Notes under the pieces: generated by a model
Databases searched by the model: none
Told to the model about the DNA's origin: nothing
Seen by the model: only the letters and a program-made list of their open reading frames with translations
Shown here: piece after piece, positions 60,336-64,000 of the stretch
How positions within the stretch are numbered: the stretch's first letter is position 1
How the letters are laid out: the number at the start of each line of letters is the position of its first letter
Source of the DNA: Sorghum bicolor
Taxonomy: Eukaryota; Streptophyta; Magnoliopsida; Poales; Poaceae
DNA length: 64,000 nucleotides
Reading direction: 5' to 3'
Assembly: GCF_000003195.3 (NCBI RefSeq)
Contig: NC_012878.2
Coordinates: forward strand, 56,854,629 to 56,918,628
Translations under genes and position numbers: made by a program

Positions 60336-60550
60336 GCGGCATTATTTTCTGCTCGTGCATCCTCCTTTAGTTCCATAGGTACGTATATATCTTGTGAGAC
60401 TGCGGCATTTATTTGCACTGTCTGTTTCACACTCTTTCAATTCGTTGGCTTTGCTAGATGCAAAGTTCAAATCTGATCTATTGCTGACAATATTCCTTTT
60501 CCTGTTGCTTAATTGCATCTGCTGTTTCTGACCCTTGATTTGATCGTCAG

Positions 60551-60750
60551 GGAGATGAGCGGCAAGTTGACTTGATCAAAGATAAGATACCACAGCTTCC
60601 TAATGTCACGTCTTTAATTTGTTGGTTAGCATTGCTTATACATTTGAGCGCCATTCCTTTGGAGATGGGGTCGCAGGTCTCCTCACAAGATTAAAAAATC
60701 TCGAATATCTCAGTCTACAGCAAGACGTATCAGATATCTGCTCTAAGAAG
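60551..60750 (+). pseudogene. Fragment of an LRR protein gene (F-box/LRR or NLR type)
   Basis: After an AG acceptor-like site, one frame reads GDERQVDLIKDKIPQLPNVTSL. A second frame continues with SFGDGVAGLLTRLKNLEYLSL and ends at AAG/GTGAGC, which looks like a splice donor. The spacing of leucines fits leucine-rich repeats of a plant F-box/LRR or disease-resistance protein. The frame change (about 60618-60640) and missing remainder mean it is a broken exon. Family assignment is tentative. Confidence 0.4.
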
Positions 60751-61575
60751 GTGAGCAGCACATTATCCTAACTCGAAATTAAACAAGCCTGCAGCCTTAT
60801 ATATTTGTTTTATCCAGAGTTTCCATCTCACTAAACCATGCATATCGTTCTCCATGTTGCAACAGTAAGTTTAGTAAGTTGTATAAGTGGACACCTTCTC
60901 CATGGACTGAGAGATAGATGTGTAATTGCAGATAGCGCGTGCGTCTCTTGCTAAATTATATTTGTCAATTAGTATCTAGTACTATGTCTGTTTTCTTGGT
61001 TGGTTTCTTTAATTTCCTTGTTGGAATTGTATATAAACTAATTTCTGCTTACCTACACTATAATGAAAGGACAGAGTGCCTGCCACAGTTGCTCCAAAAA
61101 ATTGGTATTATGTCATTCTTTGATTCTTGTTGCGACTCATATTGTATTGTTTGTCTGTGGCTTTCTTCTATGAAAAATAAATCACACAGTGGAGCAATAA
61201 TTTTTTTTCAACATGATTCTTTGATTTAGGAAAAAAAGACTAAAAGCATGATTAATGGAGACGTACTACGTGTGCACCATGAAAAATGATTATTCTCACG
61301 AAACAGATATCGTTCACTTTCCAATTTCATTTTTGCATAATAAATTGTTTTCAAAAATAAATAATAAATAAATTCAGCATAGCCAAGATAATTTATCATG
61401 GAGATATCGCCTTGCCTTTGTATTTCACATTGCAGTATAAGCAAATATGTACAGACAACTGCTATGTCGATAGTCCAAAAACCATTGAACATATATATAC
61501 AATTTTTTTCACACCAAAAGCAGAATACAACCCAAACCCAGACACTTCAGTCTCTAGCTGCCTTTAGCTTAGCAA
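60751..61575. other. Intergenic, nothing recognised
   Basis: AT-rich, with possible further remnants of the broken LRR gene but no readable frame. Confidence 0.35.
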
Positions 61576-61679
61576 CATATCAGTTCACCAATCATGCGTA
61601 TATACCGTTCCGCATTTACATGACAAGCATATCAGTTCAACAATCATGTGTATATACTGTTCCACATTTACAAGACAGG
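61576..61679. repeat. Tandem duplication, 52-bp unit
   Basis: Copy 1 (61576-61627) and copy 2 (61628-61679) both run CATATCAGTTCA(C/A)CAATCATG through TATATAC(C/T)GTTCC to ACA(A/T)GACA. About six differences. It lies about 120 bp past the E2-2 stop codon, probably in its 3' UTR. Confidence 0.9.
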
Positions 61680-61797
61680 CATAAGTAACACATAAACCAG
61701 GCAACATTTTATTTGGAATACACAAGCATCGACATACACGCACAATATAAAAGGGTCCCAATTTCATTACTGATGTAGAGAGCAGGCTTGCTCTGGT

Positions 61798-63915
61798 TTA
61801 CGGGTCACTGGTGATACCAGCCTCATAGAAGGCAGTAACAAGCTTTGGCAGAAGCTTACCAAGCATTATCTTGAAACCGGTTGAACAGTTCTTGCTGCCG
61901 TCCTCTGATATGTATGCTTTGTCGTGCGCATGTCCAACAAGATCACCCCCAAGATAAGCCTCGCAGGCATCCAGAATGTGCAGGGAACGACAAGTGAAAT
62001 GCTCCTTGACCAACTTCTCAAAATGCTGAATTCAGACATGAGGACAACTCCATCAATACATATCTTAACAATTAACATTGAGTGATGCAGCAACTTGCTA
62101 AATCAATAGAGATTCCCACAATACATACTATACTCAACTCATAGCATCATAAATTCAGAAGCATTCTTTACTTCAGAGATGTTTGATTGAAGTTTAATCG
62201 AACTCATAGCATTATGAATTCAGAAGCATTCTTTATTTCTGAAGTTTAATTGAAACATACAAACTGTTTGAAGGTAGATGCATAAGAACTAAGATGATTT
62301 CGGAGACTAGTCAGTACGACAACTTCAGATCTGACAACATACCTTTGGTGGCTTGTGTAAAACATACATCATGGATTTGCATGACAGCAGGAAAGCATTC
62401 TCATTGTATGTGATGGAGTTCTTCTCTCCATCAGCCTTACCCACAAATTTGTCATATCCCGCCTCGTTGAAATAAGGTTTTTCATTGAGAACAAGGGCCT
62501 GAAGCGATAACAAGAGCTGAAGAACAGTTGAGTTCTCGGCATTCCACACTTCATTACCAGTTCCTGTCCATGTCTTCAGGAGGCTGAGACACACTTTTCC
62601 CGACTCGTACAAATTTGGATTCAAACGAAGACCACCAGAGTGATAGTGAACAGACTGGAAAGAAAATTTTACACTATTTGATATTTGAAAAAAAAAAGAA
62701 CTGTATGATTTATACAAGAACAATTGAGACTGGAATGGAAGAGCTTACAGGTGGTTCATGGGGATAGTCAGGAGGAAAGAAAATATCAAAGAAAAAAAGG
62801 TTGTCATGATAAGGTGTTCCAGCTGCCCCAACAATGCAAGCCCTCAGAAGATCCATCCTTTCCTCATAAACTCTCACATGAATACCATCTGCATAATTAA
62901 AACAAAGCATACATATAAACATCATACTAGAAAGTATAACCCATCAGTTTTTAAGAAACATGCACTTGCTATAACATCTAATAGTCAGTATAACTAATTG
63001 TTTACCTACATCTAATGATCAGATTCCATGATTGCTTAGTACTTGACTATTAGGTGATATGTTTTCAGCCACCAAGGACAAGAAACCCTACAAAGAATGC
63101 CATCGTTATGCTTTCAATTGTTCATTCATATAGCACTTCGATAGCTACACTGAATATGCAAAGGTATCGAGTTGCATGCATCAACCGGTTCAACTCAAAA
63201 TCTTAAGCTTATGGTGAAGGGTGGGCAATTCACTTTACATTTCAACGAAAGGTCACATAATAAGCTACACCTAGTTGGTTTCTGTACTCTGTAATGCCTA
63301 TGAACAAGTGTAGCTGCTTGAGATGGAATATCGTGGACCAGAACATGAGATAATGGCGAGATCATCAACTCGGGGTTTTCCCAAACACCATGAAACTCTG
63401 ATAGTCTGATCAGACGACTTGGGTGTGCAAAGCTCTTTACTAGATTGATTCCTAAACATGACCTTACCTTTATATACTAAGAAGCAACTAAGTAATGTAG
63501 GAAACAGGAAATAAACTAAGAAATGGACTAGGACTCAAGACATAGCAATCAATCCAACAAACCTAGGAAAGTACTAGTATGTTTTTTTTTGAAACAGTAA
63601 TATGGTTTCCATGACATGGAACATTTGCCAGTGTTGTGTTATGACTTACACCTGGCCTTAAACACCAATGCAAGTATGCCAGCACTCAATGTTATGGTAC
63701 AAATTTGCTACCAATAGTATTGACTATCTCTAAGAAATAATGAGTGAATTAAACAGCTACTGCACTTTCACTGTTTCAGATTTACTAAGAGGTACAGCCA
63801 CTGGAGTTTCAGATTTACTGAATTAAACAGTAGAAAAGCTCAAAAGCACACCTGGTAGATCATTTTGCAGGATGCTCCATTCCTGTTGCACCTTCTTCAG
63901 CCAACCTCTTGTAAC
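61798..63915 (-). CDS. Large ubiquitin-conjugating enzyme E2, copy 2 (partial)
   Basis: Five 3' exons are visible: 63915-63852, 62888-62749, 62654-62343 and 62025-61798 are clear, the first starting VTRGWLKKVQQEWSILQNDLP. The remaining N-terminal exons lie beyond the window edge. Correction to the count: four visible exons. The UBC core has FFFDIFFPPDYPHEPP, NPNLY and the catalytic [13 protein letters not shown] (Cys codon 62591-62589). Exon sizes 64, 140 and 312 nt equal those of the neighbouring E2 at 56015-59456, which proves a tandem duplication. The last exon is shorter (228 against 294 nt) and its sequence after HFEKLVKEHF differs strongly. It probably conjugates ubiquitin in the same class (UBC25/PHO2-like). 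Confidence 0.9.
62136..62254. repeat. Imperfect tandem duplication in E2-2 intron
   Basis: AACTCATAGCATCATAAATT and AGAAGCATTCTTTA recur from 62136 and from 62201. The second copy lacks about 11 bp. It lies in the last intron. Confidence 0.85.
62889..63851 (-). other. Long intron of E2-2
   Basis: A 963-bp GT-AG intron, AT-rich, in which I recognise no element. Confidence 0.6.
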
Positions 63916-64000
63916 CTAAAAATAGAAAATAATCATCATTACACATAATTCTCCAGCACCAATAACTATTGTTCGAAAAAAAATGTTAGTGAAAGCTTCA

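Overview
This is eukaryotic plant nuclear DNA, almost certainly from a grass. The genes have GC-rich exons with GT-AG introns in an AT-rich background full of MITEs, and they include plant-specific families: purine permeases, a nepenthesin-type aspartic protease pair, a CAD1/NSL1-type MACPF protein and a DUF2921 membrane protein. The dense set of short elements with GGCCTTGTTTAG ends is what I would expect of Sorghum or a close Panicoid relative. The species call is inference, not demonstrated here.

Layout. Positions 1-4.2 kb hold MITEs and no recognisable gene. A single-exon purine permease (PUP) lies at 4.2-5.3 kb on the minus strand. From 5.4 to 19.3 kb the DNA is repeat-rich: Stowaway-like and Tourist-like MITEs, a SINE, a short CACTA-like element, a (TA)n array and a probable Mutator-like element with an internal minisatellite. 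A second PUP (19.5-20.5 kb, plus strand) starts just after that element. A five-exon gene for ribosomal protein eL43 (RPL37A) lies at 21.2-22.8 kb. Two head-to-tail two-exon aspartic proteases (23.7-25.1 and 28.1-31.5 kb, minus strand) flank a retroposon with a perfect 12-bp target duplication. Positions 31.9-38.1 kb are intergenic with several MITEs.

The right half is richer in genes. A 17-exon gene for proteasome assembly factor PSMD5/S5b (38.1-43.8 kb, plus) converges on a five-exon MACPF gene (44.4-46.8 kb, minus). An intronless DUF2921 gene follows (50.2-52.9 kb, minus). Last come two tandem genes for large PHO2/UBC25-like ubiquitin-conjugating enzymes (56.0-59.5 kb complete; 61.8 kb to beyond the window edge, partial; both minus).

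The genes are independent transcription units and do not form one pathway. Loose themes are protein turnover (PSMD5, two E2s, two proteases) and local duplication (PUPs, proteases, E2s). I found no bacterial-type system, CRISPR array, rRNA gene or intact tRNA gene, and no clearly new biological system. The most useful leads are a probable GC-AG intron in PSMD5, a duplication that carries its stop codon, a set of exactly 242-bp MITEs with CTA target duplications, the TIR element with a tRNA-like core, the retroposon, the element abutting the second PUP promoter, and altered motifs in PUP-2 and protease-1.
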